Program-made: the position numbers and the translations under genes | In this document: one piece after another, positions 8,950-16,231 of the stretch | Layout: the number at the start of each line of letters is the position of its first letter | Position numbering within the stretch: position 1 is the first letter of the stretch | Source: an uncultured bacterium | GTDB taxonomy: Bacteria > Verrucomicrobiota > Kiritimatiellia > RFP12 > UBA1067 | Direction: 5' to 3' | Length of the DNA stretch: 42,459 nt | NCBI GenBank assembly: GCA_900547945.1 | Contig: URIT01000011.1 | Span: 1 to 42,459, forward strand | The notes under the pieces: generated by a model | Told to the model about the DNA's origin: nothing | Databases searched by the model: none | The model's input: the letters and a program-made list of their open reading frames with translations, nothing else

Positions 8950-9450
8950 ACCACAGATGTCACAGATACGGGCTTCGCCCGACACGGAGCTACACAGATG
9001 GGAGGGCGGAGATCCGTGTACATCCATGCCGCGCGAAGCGAGGATCCGTGCCATCAGTGGTGAAAGCGGAGGAGGAAGAATTTACCACAGAACACACTGA
9101 ACGGCCGAAGACCGTCACTGAACACACAGAAAGTATTGGAAATGTGGGGGGGGAGAGGGGCCACGGATTTCTGTGCGAGATGCGCCGCAGAAAGCGAAGT
9201 TCAGATCCATTCTCTCTGTGCGACCCTTTGTGGAAAAGAATCCTCTCTCTGTGCCGTATCTGCAGTTATGGAGCTTGATTGGAAATTTGATTTATTACGC
9301 ACTGAAATCTCATCTTGAAATGTGGGAGGGAATGACGGCTCCGGCTTCGCCGACACAGATGGACCCAGATCGACGAGCCACCTCTAACGGAAGGGCAAGA
9401 TCGGTGCCATCAGTGTCCGCCACAGACGGTATCCGTGCCATCAGTGCCCC
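8950..9450. repeat. Non-coding array of CACAGA and CCGTGCCATCAGTG words
   Basis: No credible gene. The stretch is built from short recurring words: CACAGA/CACAGAT many times (8953, 8961, 8994, 9086 and onward) and a 16-mer AT(C/G)CGTGCCATCAGTG-like unit at 9044-9059, 9400-9415 (one mismatch) and 9431-9446. Short frames across it look like translated repeat. Base use is more AT-rich than in neighbouring genes. It resembles the 'CACAGAT/CACGGAT' intergenic repeat found in many environmental genomes, whose function is unknown. Confidence 0.55.
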
Positions 9451-9610
9451 CTCCCCTTTTTTTCGAGAAGAATAGAAACTCCGATGGCCGGGAAAGATGC
9501 TCCACGACCGTTCCGCAGATGCTTCGCGCAACCACGGCTCACCTCTGGTCGTTCTTTCACATAAACGTGGTTGGCCCCTGCCCACATCAAAAAACTTCCT
9601 CAATAGATCA

Positions 9611-9638
9611 TTGTGCAATGGAATGCACAACTTTCTCG
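9611..9638. repeat. Perfect 7-bp inverted repeat joined to CAACTTTCTCG
   Basis: TTGTGCA - ATGGAA - TGCACAA (9611-9630) is a perfect inverted repeat. Its right arm runs into CAACTTTCTCG (9628-9638), the same 11-mer found in the rhamnosidase operator (5989-5999). The surrounding stretch 9451-9917 holds no gene I can support, so this may be an orphan operator or a remnant. Confidence 0.4.
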
Positions 9639-9917
9639 CCCCCGCAGGCCAGCCTGCCGGCCGGACGCGCATCCCGTCCATCCTGTCATCCTGCCATCAT
9701 GTTAAAAGACAGCACGGGGACAGCCCCCTTCAGCGAGATATCCGCCGGCGCGCCGCGGAGGGGATCCAGCGCGGCCGGCTGGAAACGGCCTGCGACCTCC
9801 TCCGCACCACGCGGCTGCCGCCAGCCGTATCACGCCCTCTGGCTTCTCGCCCTCGAACTTGACTACTTGTTCGTACGGCGCCATCGAATAAATCAAATCA
9901 AGCGGAATGAATCGAAT

Positions 9918-9936
9918 GCGCGCGCAGTTCGCGCGC
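9918..9936 (-). terminator. GC hairpin at the end of the FSMP-domain gene
   Basis: A 7-bp stem of GCGCGCG with a 5-nt loop. It overlaps the TAG stop of the upstream gene by one base and is followed on the minus strand by the AT-rich ATTCGATTCATT. There is no clean U-run, so it is a weak terminator candidate. Confidence 0.35.
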
Positions 9937-10940
9937 TACTTGGCAAATCCTCGGAGAGGACGCACCGGGGAACCGCCGTCGCGGCCGTTGGTGTCCCGGT
10001 AGAAATCGTCCGAACCGAAGCCGAGGTACCACGCGTAGTTGGAATCGCCCGAATACGGCGTGGAGGACCAGTAGTAGCCGTACGAGCCGGGGTAGTAGAG
10101 GTAGGAGTCGCCGCCGTAGCCGGCAGCGGGAAGAAAGATGCTCTTCGTCGAGAAGGCCCCCTTGCCCGTCACGAGCCGCCCGTACACGCCGTTGCGCGTC
10201 GTCCAGGCCGTCGTGCAGTTGCTGACGAGCGCGTCAAACTCGTCGGCAGTCGGCATCCGCCACGGCGCGCCGAGGTGCGCCGTCGCCGCGTCGTACTTCG
10301 CCACGAGGTTGCCCGTCCCGTCGATGTAGCCGGCCGACTGGAGCTGGGCCGTGGTCTTGTCGTAGGTCGGGCAGGAGGACCCACTGAACGGGCTGCTCCC
10401 CATGCGCGCGCCCGTGCTCGACACCCAGGTCATACCGGAATAGTAGTAGCCCGATGTCCACGTTCCCCCCTCGCGCGCATACCCCACCGTGTCGCCCCAC
10501 CAGAAGTAGTAGCCGTATTCCTCGGGCTTCGTGGCGCCCACGTTGCACTCGGCCCAGTAGGGTCCGCCCTCCCACAGCTGCACGCCGCCGAGAGGCGGCG
10601 CCGCCTCGGCGGCCAGGACCACGTCGGCGATCTTCACCTCGCCCAGGTCCGCCGCGGCGTCCCAGACGTAGCGGCGCGTCCAGGTGGCGCCGGAGCCGGA
10701 GATCGTCCCCGCGTCCGTGACATGCGCCATGGCCAGCGCGGCCTTCGTCGCGCTGTTCGTGGCGGCGAACACGAACGCGGCCTCCGCCACGTCGTTCGAC
10801 GCGCCCGAGAACGTCACGACAATGTCCACCTTCCCGTTCCACGGGTACCGCTGCCGCGCCGTCACCGACGTGGCGACGGGCTTCGCGGCGAGCAGGTTGA
10901 CGGCCGCCAGCGCGGCGGCGAACAGACCGAAAATCTTCAC
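9936..10940 (-). CDS. Secreted protein with Fibrobacter succinogenes major paralogous (FSMP/DUF1566-like) domain
   Basis: A 334-residue protein. A signal peptide (VKIFGLFAAALAAVNLLAAK) is followed by a short beta-sandwich-like region to about residue 115. The C-terminal FSMP-type domain contains WAECNVGATKPEEYGYYFWW, then WRMPTADEFDALVSNC, YYWSSTPY and the terminal GGSPVRPLRGFAK. These domains are common on surface proteins of Fibrobacter, Bacteroidetes and Kiritimatiellota; molecular function is unknown. The start is the GTG at 10940, preceded by GGGGAGG at 5 nt. The longer frame reaching 11039 begins inside the tRNA gene (its 'MSEVQILSPRPF' is the translation of tRNA-Pro) and is false. Confidence 0.8.
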   Translation of the reverse strand: MKIFGLFAAALAAVNLLAAKPVATSVTARQRYPWNGKVDIVVTFSGASNDVAEAAFVFAATNSATKAALAMAHVTDAGTISGSGATWTRRYVWDAAADLGEVKIADVVLAAEAAPPLGGVQLWEGGPYWAECNVGATKPEEYGYYFWWGDTVGYAREGGTWTSGYYYSGMTWVSSTGARMGSSPFSGSSCPTYDKTTAQLQSAGYIDGTGNLVAKYDAATAHLGAPWRMPTADEFDALVSNCTTAWTTRNGVYGRLVTGKGAFSTKSIFLPAAGYGGDSYLYYPGSYGYYWSSTPYSGDSNYAWYLGFGSDDFYRDTNGRDGGSPVRPLRGFAK

Positions 10941-11006
10941 TGCATCCTCCCCTTTAGGATAATTGAAACGGTAATAAGGAGAGATTCTCTTAGTACCGTT
11001 TGGAAA

Positions 11007-11083
<77 letters not shown>

Positions 11084-11110
11084 AAAGGACGGACGGGAAG
11101 ATGCCCGCCG

Positions 11111-12154
11111 TCAAAGTGTCTTGCGCGAGGACTCGTATTCCTCGACGGCACGGGCAATGAGGCCCGTAACGTCGTTCCGCGCGGCGTTGGCGCCCACACG
11201 GACGGCATGGTAGATCGCCTTGTGCGTGGACGACCCATGCGTGATGATCACCGCCCCCGGAACCCCCAGAAGCGGCGCGCCCCCGTAGATGTCCGGATCA
11301 AGCTGCTGCTTGAGCGACTTGAACGCCCCCTTCAAGAGAATCGCGCCCAGGATGCGCGAGAGACCCCTGAAGCACTCCTTCTTCAGGAAGTAGCCAATCG
11401 CGTGGGCAAGCGATTCGGCCGTCTTCAGGACGACGTTCCCGACGAAGCCGTCGCACACGACCACGTCCGTCTGGCCCTGGAAGATGTCGTGCCCCTCGAC
11501 GTTCCCCCGGAAGTCGATGCCCTTGACCTCCTTCAGGAGCGGAAACGTCTCCTTCGTCATCTCGTTGCCCTTGCAGTCCTCCGTTCCGATGGACAACAAA
11601 CCCACCAGCGGCTTCGTGCGCTTCAGAACCGCCTTCGAGTAGGCGCTGCCCATGATCGCGAACTGGACAAGCCAATCCGGATGGCAGTCCATGTTCGCCC
11701 CCGCATCCAGCAGAAGCAGGGGGCGAATCGGACGCCGCGTGGGCAGAATGGCCGCAATCGCAGGACGATGCACGCCCCGGATGCGCCCGAGATTGAAGAT
11801 CGCGCTCGCCGACACCGCCCCGGAGTTTCCGGCAGACACGAACGCATCTGCCTTCCCCTCCTTGACGAGACGCATCGCGACGTTAATGGAACAGTCTTTC
11901 TTCGCGCGCACCGACCGAGCCGGCTCGTCGTCCATCTCAAGGACTTCGGTCGCACCCACAACCTCAAGCCGCCCCGCCTTGCGGGCCTTCTCGACGTCCT
12001 TTGGGTACTTGGCCAGCTCGGCCTCGATCGACTCCTGCACACCGACGAGGATGACCTTCACGTCCTCCAGGCCGACAGCGGCCTCGACGCCGCCCCGGAC
12101 GATTTCGCCCGGGGCCTTGTCGCCGCCCATCGCATCGAGCGCAACGCGCGTCAT
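11111..12154 (-). CDS. plsX: Phosphate acyltransferase PlsX
   Basis: A 347-residue enzyme that converts acyl-ACP and phosphate to acyl-phosphate, the acyl donor for PlsY in phospholipid synthesis. Family marks: the start VALDAMGGDKAPGEIVRGGV, then VSAGNSGAV, LLLLDAGANMDC, SIGTEDCKGNE, GNVEGHDIFQGQTDVVVCDG and the C-terminal YGGAPLLGVPG. Start ATG at 12154 with an AAAGG site; the longer frame to 12223 runs back into rpmF and is not used. It sits 7 nt after rpmF, in the widespread yceD-rpmF-plsX order that links ribosome and lipid synthesis. The next genes of the usual fab cluster (fabH, fabD) do not follow; tRNA-Pro does. Confidence 0.97.
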   Translation of the reverse strand: MTRVALDAMGGDKAPGEIVRGGVEAAVGLEDVKVILVGVQESIEAELAKYPKDVEKARKAGRLEVVGATEVLEMDDEPARSVRAKKDCSINVAMRLVKEGKADAFVSAGNSGAVSASAIFNLGRIRGVHRPAIAAILPTRRPIRPLLLLDAGANMDCHPDWLVQFAIMGSAYSKAVLKRTKPLVGLLSIGTEDCKGNEMTKETFPLLKEVKGIDFRGNVEGHDIFQGQTDVVVCDGFVGNVVLKTAESLAHAIGYFLKKECFRGLSRILGAILLKGAFKSLKQQLDPDIYGGAPLLGVPGAVIITHGSSTHKAIYHAVRVGANAARNDVTGLIARAVEEYESSRKTL

Positions 12155-12161
12155 ACGCCCT

Positions 12162-12347
12162 TTACTTGGCCGTGACGGAGAGCACCTTGCGGCCGTTGTA
12201 CATGCCGCAGTTCGGGCACACATGGTGCGACTGCTTCATGCCACCGCAGTTGGGGCACGTCTGCACCGCCGCGAGAATGGCCTTCTCAAGCTGGGCGACG
12301 CGCTGACGCTTGCGCATTTTGGACTTCTTGTTCTTAGGTGATGCCAT
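12162..12347 (-). CDS. rpmF: 50S ribosomal protein L32
   Basis: 61 residues, normal L32 length. Basic N-terminus (MASPKNKKSKMRKRQR) and two zinc-knuckle pairs C31-x2-C34 and C44-x2-C47 (CPNCG twice), so this is the zinc-binding form. Located between yceD and plsX, as in most bacteria. A strong promoter inside yceD (12541-12569) probably adds transcription for this gene and plsX. Confidence 0.97.
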   Translation of the reverse strand: MASPKNKKSKMRKRQRVAQLEKAILAAVQTCPNCGGMKQSHHVCPNCGMYNGRKVLSVTAK

Positions 12348-12380
12348 GATGCTCTCTCTTTCTTCTCTTCTTGTTTTCCG

Positions 12381-12863
12381 TCAATCTTTCGTTCCCAGTT
12401 CGAGGGCGTCAAGCGCCCCCCAACGGCTGTCGCGCTCGGTGTGGTCGCACGCACAGGGCCCCTCGTTGAGGTTCTTCCCGCACGTCGGGCACACCCCGCG
12501 GCAGTCTTGCCGACAAACCGGGTATGACGGCAAAGCAAGTATTATACTCTGTCTGAGTTCATCCGTCAAATCGACAAACTCGGTTTTTTCACCGATTTCG
12601 ACGCTCGTGGCGAAGTCGTCCACCGTCACCGTGAAGTCGAAGTCGCCCCCGCACCGGGAACAGACCGCATCGAAGTCCTGCGCAAGCGTTCCCCGCACCA
12701 GCAACTCCGTTCCGAACGGCTGCACGAACAGGGAATAACGGATGCCGCCGAAGGGACGCAGCAGTTCGCCGTCCAGTTCCAGAACGGCATCGTCCAGCGT
12801 TCCCGCGCAGTCCTCGCCGTCGCGGTCAAGCCGCGCCACATCGATGATCAGCTGGGTATCCAT
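12381..12863 (-). CDS. yceD: YceD/DUF177 family protein, large-subunit rRNA accumulation protein
   Basis: 160 residues. DUF177 pattern with a CSRCGG pair near residue 68 and a C-terminal CRQDCRGVCPTCGKNLNEGP-type cysteine cluster. YceD is linked to 23S rRNA accumulation and is nearly always next to rpmF, as here (33 nt). The 5' leader is odd: the ATG at 12863 is preceded by octanucleotide repeat up to about 7 nt from the start codon, with no Shine-Dalgarno, so translation initiation is unusual. The gene also hosts an internal promoter for rpmF. Confidence 0.93.
   Translation of the reverse strand: MDTQLIIDVARLDRDGEDCAGTLDDAVLELDGELLRPFGGIRYSLFVQPFGTELLVRGTLAQDFDAVCSRCGGDFDFTVTVDDFATSVEIGEKTEFVDLTDELRQSIILALPSYPVCRQDCRGVCPTCGKNLNEGPCACDHTERDSRWGALDALELGTKD
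12541..12569 (-). promoter_or_regulatory. Consensus-like promoter inside yceD, for rpmF-plsX
   Basis: Minus strand TTGACG (12564-12569), exactly 17 bp, then TATAAT (12541-12546). This is the best sigma-70 match in the window. It lies within the yceD coding sequence about 194 nt upstream of rpmF. Confidence 0.7.
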
Positions 12864-12869
12864 GGGTGG

Positions 12870-12978
12870 TTAAGTAGTTAAGTAGTTAAGTGGTTAAGTA
12901 GTTAAGTGGGGAAGTGGGGAAGTGGTTAAGTGGGGAAGTGGGGAAGTGGTTAAGTGGGGAAGTGGGGAAGTGGTTAAG
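12870..12978. repeat. Octanucleotide tandem repeat, cluster 1
   Basis: Thirteen perfect-register 8-bp units plus a partial one: TTAAGTAG, TTAAGTGG and GGAAGTGG variants, with a higher-order 24-bp period (TTAAGTGG + 2 x GGAAGTGG) repeated three times. It fills the whole coaD-yceD gap. The partial fourteenth unit supplies the coaD stop codon (12974-12976). Related clusters lie at 15131 and 17530. Confidence 0.85.
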
Positions 12979-13474
12979 CTTTAGGGTGGGCAAGGGCGGC
13001 GAGGCGCTTCTGGACGGCCGGCGTGACGAAGGTGGAGGTGTCGCCGCCGTAGCGGGCGATCTCGCGCACGGTGGAGGCGGTCACATAGGCCAGGTTCTCG
13101 CTTGGCATCATGAACAGCGTCTCGATCTCCGGCGCCAGGCGGCGGTTCGTGAGGGCCATCTGGAACTCGTACTCGAAGTCCGAATAGACGCGCACGCCGC
13201 GAATGACCACGCGCGCGCCGTGGCGGCGGCAGAAGTCGACGAGCAGCGTGTCCAGCACCTCCACCGTCACGTTCCCGAGTCCCGCGCCCTCGACGTCCTC
13301 GCGGATCATGGCGAGGCGGTGCGCCGCGTCGTAGAGCGCCCCGGTCTTCGCGCTCGTCGCCGCCACGGCCACGATCAACCGGTCGTAGAGCCCCGCCGCG
13401 CGCGTGATGAGGTCGAAATGCCCCCGCGTCATCGGGTCGAACGTGCCGGGGTAGACTGCCGTTTTCTCTGCCAT
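12974..13474 (-). CDS. coaD: Phosphopantetheine adenylyltransferase
   Basis: 166 residues, the usual CoaD length. It transfers AMP from ATP to 4'-phosphopantetheine in the penultimate step of CoA synthesis. The nucleotidyltransferase motif YPGTFDPMTRGHFDLI (residues 8-23; the RGH at 17-19 matches the family T/NxGH) and the C-terminal ASTVREIA (133-140) are both present, with RGVR at 92-95. The start MAEKTAVYPG at 13474 gives the standard N-terminus; the longer frame is an extension into the intergenic terminator. No Shine-Dalgarno is visible, and an extended -10 lies only 7 nt upstream, suggesting a leaderless mRNA. The stop codon lies in the octanucleotide repeat. Confidence 0.95.
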   Translation of the reverse strand: MAEKTAVYPGTFDPMTRGHFDLITRAAGLYDRLIVAVAATSAKTGALYDAAHRLAMIREDVEGAGLGNVTVEVLDTLLVDFCRRHGARVVIRGVRVYSDFEYEFQMALTNRRLAPEIETLFMMPSENLAYVTASTVREIARYGGDTSTFVTPAVQKRLAALAHPKA

Positions 13475-13481
13475 GACGGGT

Positions 13482-13490
13482 AGTATAGCA
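13482..13490 (-). promoter_or_regulatory. Extended -10 of coaD, leaderless type
   Basis: TGCTATACT on the minus strand, 7 nt before the coaD ATG. A transcription start 6-7 nt downstream would fall on or next to the start codon. No good -35. Confidence 0.55.
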
Positions 13491-13515
13491 TAAATCGGAG
13501 CGGAGGCGCGGAGAC

Positions 13516-13549
13516 GGAAACGAGCCGCCCGGACGGGCGGCTCGTTTCC
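13516..13549. terminator. Strong 16-bp hairpin between a Gfo/Idh gene and coaD
   Basis: A perfect inverted repeat: GGAAACGAGCCGCCCG (13516-13531), 2-nt loop, then its complement (13534-13549). It starts 24 nt after the stop of the oxidoreductase at 13573 and ends 26 nt before the coaD -10, the right place for a terminator. The flanking A/T runs are short. Confidence 0.7.
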
Positions 13550-13572
13550 TGTCACCATGCGGTGGCGGTCCG

Positions 13573-15108
13573 TCAGACGACGACCTCCCAGCCGTTGCGC
13601 GAGAACTCGCGCTTGAGCGAGAGGCCCATCTTGCGGCAGGAGCAGCCCTCCGGAAAGTCCATCTTCACGGGGTCCCAGCCAAAGCCCGTGTCGTACACGT
13701 AGCTCATGTTGCACAGGCCGCAGAGAATCGACCCGCGACCGCCGACCTCGGCAGGCGAGATCGTGGGCTTGCGGCTGAAGTAGCACTCCACGAAGTTCTG
13801 CACCTGGTTCGGGCTCTTGTAGAGCTGGACCTTGGCGTGTTCAAGGTCGTACTTCGCGCAGAGCGTCTTCAGCGTGGAGGTGAGGCGGTCGTCCTTCTTG
13901 TCCGAGGAGTCCGTGCCGTAGTCCTTTCCGACCGAGGCCGCGACGAGCGTGAGGCCCGCGACGGGCTTCATGTCGGCGAGGGCCCTGCGGATCTCGGCGG
14001 TGGGCTTGACGAGGGTGCCTTCCCAGACGGCGATCTTGCCGCGGTTGACGGCGACGACGCCCTTGGTGCCGTAGAACACCGTGCCCCACGTGCCGAACGG
14101 ACCATGGTAGAGCTCGATGTCGCCCGTGGGCGACTTGAAGAGCATCTTCATGCCGAACTGGCGGCGGCCGCCGTGGTAGAGGTCGGTCGAGTAGGGTTCG
14201 TCGGAACGGATGATCTTGTAGGGGCCGCTCTTGTCCATGTCCATGCCCCACTGGGCGATGTCGAGGTGGTGCGCGCCCCAGTCGCCGTTGTAGCCCGTGC
14301 CGAAGTCGTCGTCGAAGCGCCAGAACATCGGGTAGAACTTGTTCACGCCACGCGGCGCGAGCTGGTCGGAGTAGGCGCGCCACTTCGCCGGGCCGAGCCA
14401 CATGTCCCAGTCGACGTTCGGATTCGGCGCGCCCTCGGTGGCGGCGTTCTTCGGGTCGTCGAAGAAGCGGATCGGGTGGGACGGGCCGCCGAGCTTCGAG
14501 CCGCCGCGCCCGTAGTTCGCGTCAACGTACTTGATGTCGCCGATGAGGCCGTTGCGGACGATCATGCACGCCGTGCGGAAGACGGGCCAGCTACGCTGCA
14601 TCGAACCGGTCTGGAACACGCGGCCGTACTTCTCCTGCGCGGCGATGACCTTGCGGGCCTCGTCGATGGAAAACGTGAGGGGCTTTTCGCAGTAGACGTC
14701 CTTTCCGGCCTTCATCGCCTCGACGGCGATGTAGGCGTGCCAGTGGTCCGGCGTCGCGATGCAGACCATGTCGATGGTCGGATCCTTCAGCACGTCGCGG
14801 AAGTCGGCGACGGCCTTGCAGGCGCTCTGGATCTTCCGCTTCGAATAGTAGTCGTCGACGCGCTTGGCGCCGTCCTCGCGGCGGTCCTTGTCGCAGTCGC
14901 AGCACACGACGACCTTGGCGCCGCGGTCGTACTGGCCGAGGAACTGCGGCAGCAGGGCCGTGCGGCCCTGGATGCCGAGGCCGATCATCGCGACGTTGGC
15001 CTTCTCGCCGGCCGCGAGCTTGCGCGGGGCAATCTTGGTGGAGGCACTGCCCACGAGCGCGACCGATGCGGCCGAGCCGAGGAGGAAATGTCTTCTGTTG
15101 AGATTCAT
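13573..15108 (-). CDS. Gfo/Idh/MocA family oxidoreductase with Tat signal
   Basis: 511 residues. Tat signal NRRHFLLGSAASVALVGSA; Rossmann motif MIGLGIQGRT (41-50); catalytic-region motif YCEKPL with EKP at 141-143; then the long substrate domain. An AGGA site precedes the ATG at 15108. It has conserved NVDWDMWLGPAKWRAY and GDWGAHHLDIAQWGMDM segments typical of the large exported Gfo/Idh subfamily of Planctomycetes and relatives. It stands just after two Tat TIM-barrel proteins on the same strand, a common pairing (oxidoreductase plus sugar isomerase/epimerase). Substrate unknown. Octanucleotide repeats separate it from those neighbours. Confidence 0.9.
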   Translation of the reverse strand: MNLNRRHFLLGSAASVALVGSASTKIAPRKLAAGEKANVAMIGLGIQGRTALLPQFLGQYDRGAKVVVCCDCDKDRREDGAKRVDDYYSKRKIQSACKAVADFRDVLKDPTIDMVCIATPDHWHAYIAVEAMKAGKDVYCEKPLTFSIDEARKVIAAQEKYGRVFQTGSMQRSWPVFRTACMIVRNGLIGDIKYVDANYGRGGSKLGGPSHPIRFFDDPKNAATEGAPNPNVDWDMWLGPAKWRAYSDQLAPRGVNKFYPMFWRFDDDFGTGYNGDWGAHHLDIAQWGMDMDKSGPYKIIRSDEPYSTDLYHGGRRQFGMKMLFKSPTGDIELYHGPFGTWGTVFYGTKGVVAVNRGKIAVWEGTLVKPTAEIRRALADMKPVAGLTLVAASVGKDYGTDSSDKKDDRLTSTLKTLCAKYDLEHAKVQLYKSPNQVQNFVECYFSRKPTISPAEVGGRGSILCGLCNMSYVYDTGFGWDPVKMDFPEGCSCRKMGLSLKREFSRNGWEVVV

Positions 15109-15130
15109 TGTCGTTCCTTATGATGTTTAT

Positions 15131-15250
15131 TAAGTCACTTCGTTTTAAGTGATTAAGCCGCTAAGTTCAAGCAATACCGTTCAGATGCTTCTCATCCGAC
15201 ATGGCACAAGCTCAACCGCTTAACCACTTAACCACTTAACTACTTAATCA
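15131..15250. repeat. Octanucleotide repeat, cluster 2 (inverted pair)
   Basis: The left part (15131-15165) reads TTAAGTGATTAAGCCGCTAAG. The right part (15219-15250) is four units CTTAACCA, CTTAACCA, CTTAACTA, CTTAATCA, so the halves are inverted and could pair into a long stem around a loop of about 45 nt. The right part abuts the TAG stop of the gene at 15251. Confidence 0.75.
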
Positions 15251-16156
15251 CTAGCAGCGGCCCTTGCTCTTGAGGAAGGCGAAGGACGGCGTAATCGCCT
15301 CGAGCGTGTCGAAGTGGCGCGCGCACTCGACGACCCACCACTTGACGCCATCGGCGTCGGCGGCGACGGCGAGCTTGTCCCAGTCGACGCCCTTCGCGCA
15401 GACCTTGCCGTTCGCGTCGCGGCCGGGCTGGCCGAGGATGCCGTCGAACTGCTTCACGTCGCCACCCATGCCGTTCTCCTTCGCGTGGAGCGTGGGCGAG
15501 CGGTGCGGGTACTTCCTGTACTGCTCGCACGGATCGTGGCCGGCGCAGGTCGTCCAGCCGACGTCCTGCTCCATGCAGACGTTCTTGTGCGTGTTCGAGA
15601 AGAAGTAGTCCCAGTACGTCGTGCCGTCCTTCATCTTCAGCGTGAACTCGCCCGTGTGGTTGTGCAGGCCGATCTTGCAGCCGTACTTCGCGGCCTCCTC
15701 GGCGGCCGTGTTGTAGTAGTCAACGAGCATCTTGAGGAAGTCGTCGAGGTTCTCGCCCTTCTTCGGGAAGTTGCCGCCGCCGGGGCAGATGATCGTGGTG
15801 TTGCCGTAGCCGAGGTTGAACTCGCACGTCCGCTTCACGTTGGCGGGGCTGAACGCATCGCGGCCGACGTGCGTGCCGCAGCCGACGAGGCCGTTGTCGT
15901 TCAGCATCTTCTTCAGCTCGGCGGCCGACTTGCCGTAGTAGCCCGCGAACTCGACGCCCTTGTAGCCGATCTTCGCGACCTCGGCGAGCGCCTTCTCAAG
16001 GCCCACCGTGGGGATGTACTTGTGGATGGAATAGAGCTGGACGGCGACCTGGCCCTTCTTGCAGCCGGCCAGCGTGCAGCAGGTGCCGGCGCCGAAAGCC
16101 GACGCGGCACCCGCCGCGGCCAGCGAACCCAGGAAACCTCTTCTCGACAGATTCAT
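15251..16156 (-). CDS. Tat-exported lipoprotein, sugar phosphate isomerase/epimerase-like TIM barrel
   Basis: 301 residues. The N-terminus carries a twin-arginine motif (SRRGFLG) and then a lipobox (TLAGCKKG), so it is probably a Tat-secreted lipoprotein. The body is an AP-endonuclease-2/xylose-isomerase-like barrel: VAVQLYSIHKYIPTVGLEKA, IGYKGVEFAGYYG, GLHNHTGEF and MEQDVGWTTCAGHDP carry the metal-ligand His, Glu and Asp positions of the family. The start at 16156 is favoured over 16183 because AAGGAG lies 7 nt upstream. It follows another Tat TIM barrel by 75 nt; the two are probably co-transcribed. Exact reaction unknown. Confidence 0.87.
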   Translation of the reverse strand: MNLSRRGFLGSLAAAGAASAFGAGTCCTLAGCKKGQVAVQLYSIHKYIPTVGLEKALAEVAKIGYKGVEFAGYYGKSAAELKKMLNDNGLVGCGTHVGRDAFSPANVKRTCEFNLGYGNTTIICPGGGNFPKKGENLDDFLKMLVDYYNTAAEEAAKYGCKIGLHNHTGEFTLKMKDGTTYWDYFFSNTHKNVCMEQDVGWTTCAGHDPCEQYRKYPHRSPTLHAKENGMGGDVKQFDGILGQPGRDANGKVCAKGVDWDKLAVAADADGVKWWVVECARHFDTLEAITPSFAFLKSKGRC

Positions 16157-16231
16157 GTTTGTTCTCCTTTTCGTGGTATTCATCTTTCTTGTCTACAGCC
16201 TTGGACGCCAACCTCTGTCCTGACTGCGCAC

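Noticed and set aside
9310..9896. Two minus-strand short frames (123 and 64 codons) in the 9.3-9.9 kb gap
   Set aside because: They translate repeat words (MARIPSVADTDGTD) and low-complexity sequence, have no convincing ribosome binding site and no family resemblance.
12865..12978. Octanucleotide array as a CRISPR
   Set aside because: Units are 8 bp and contiguous, with no spacers and no cas genes.
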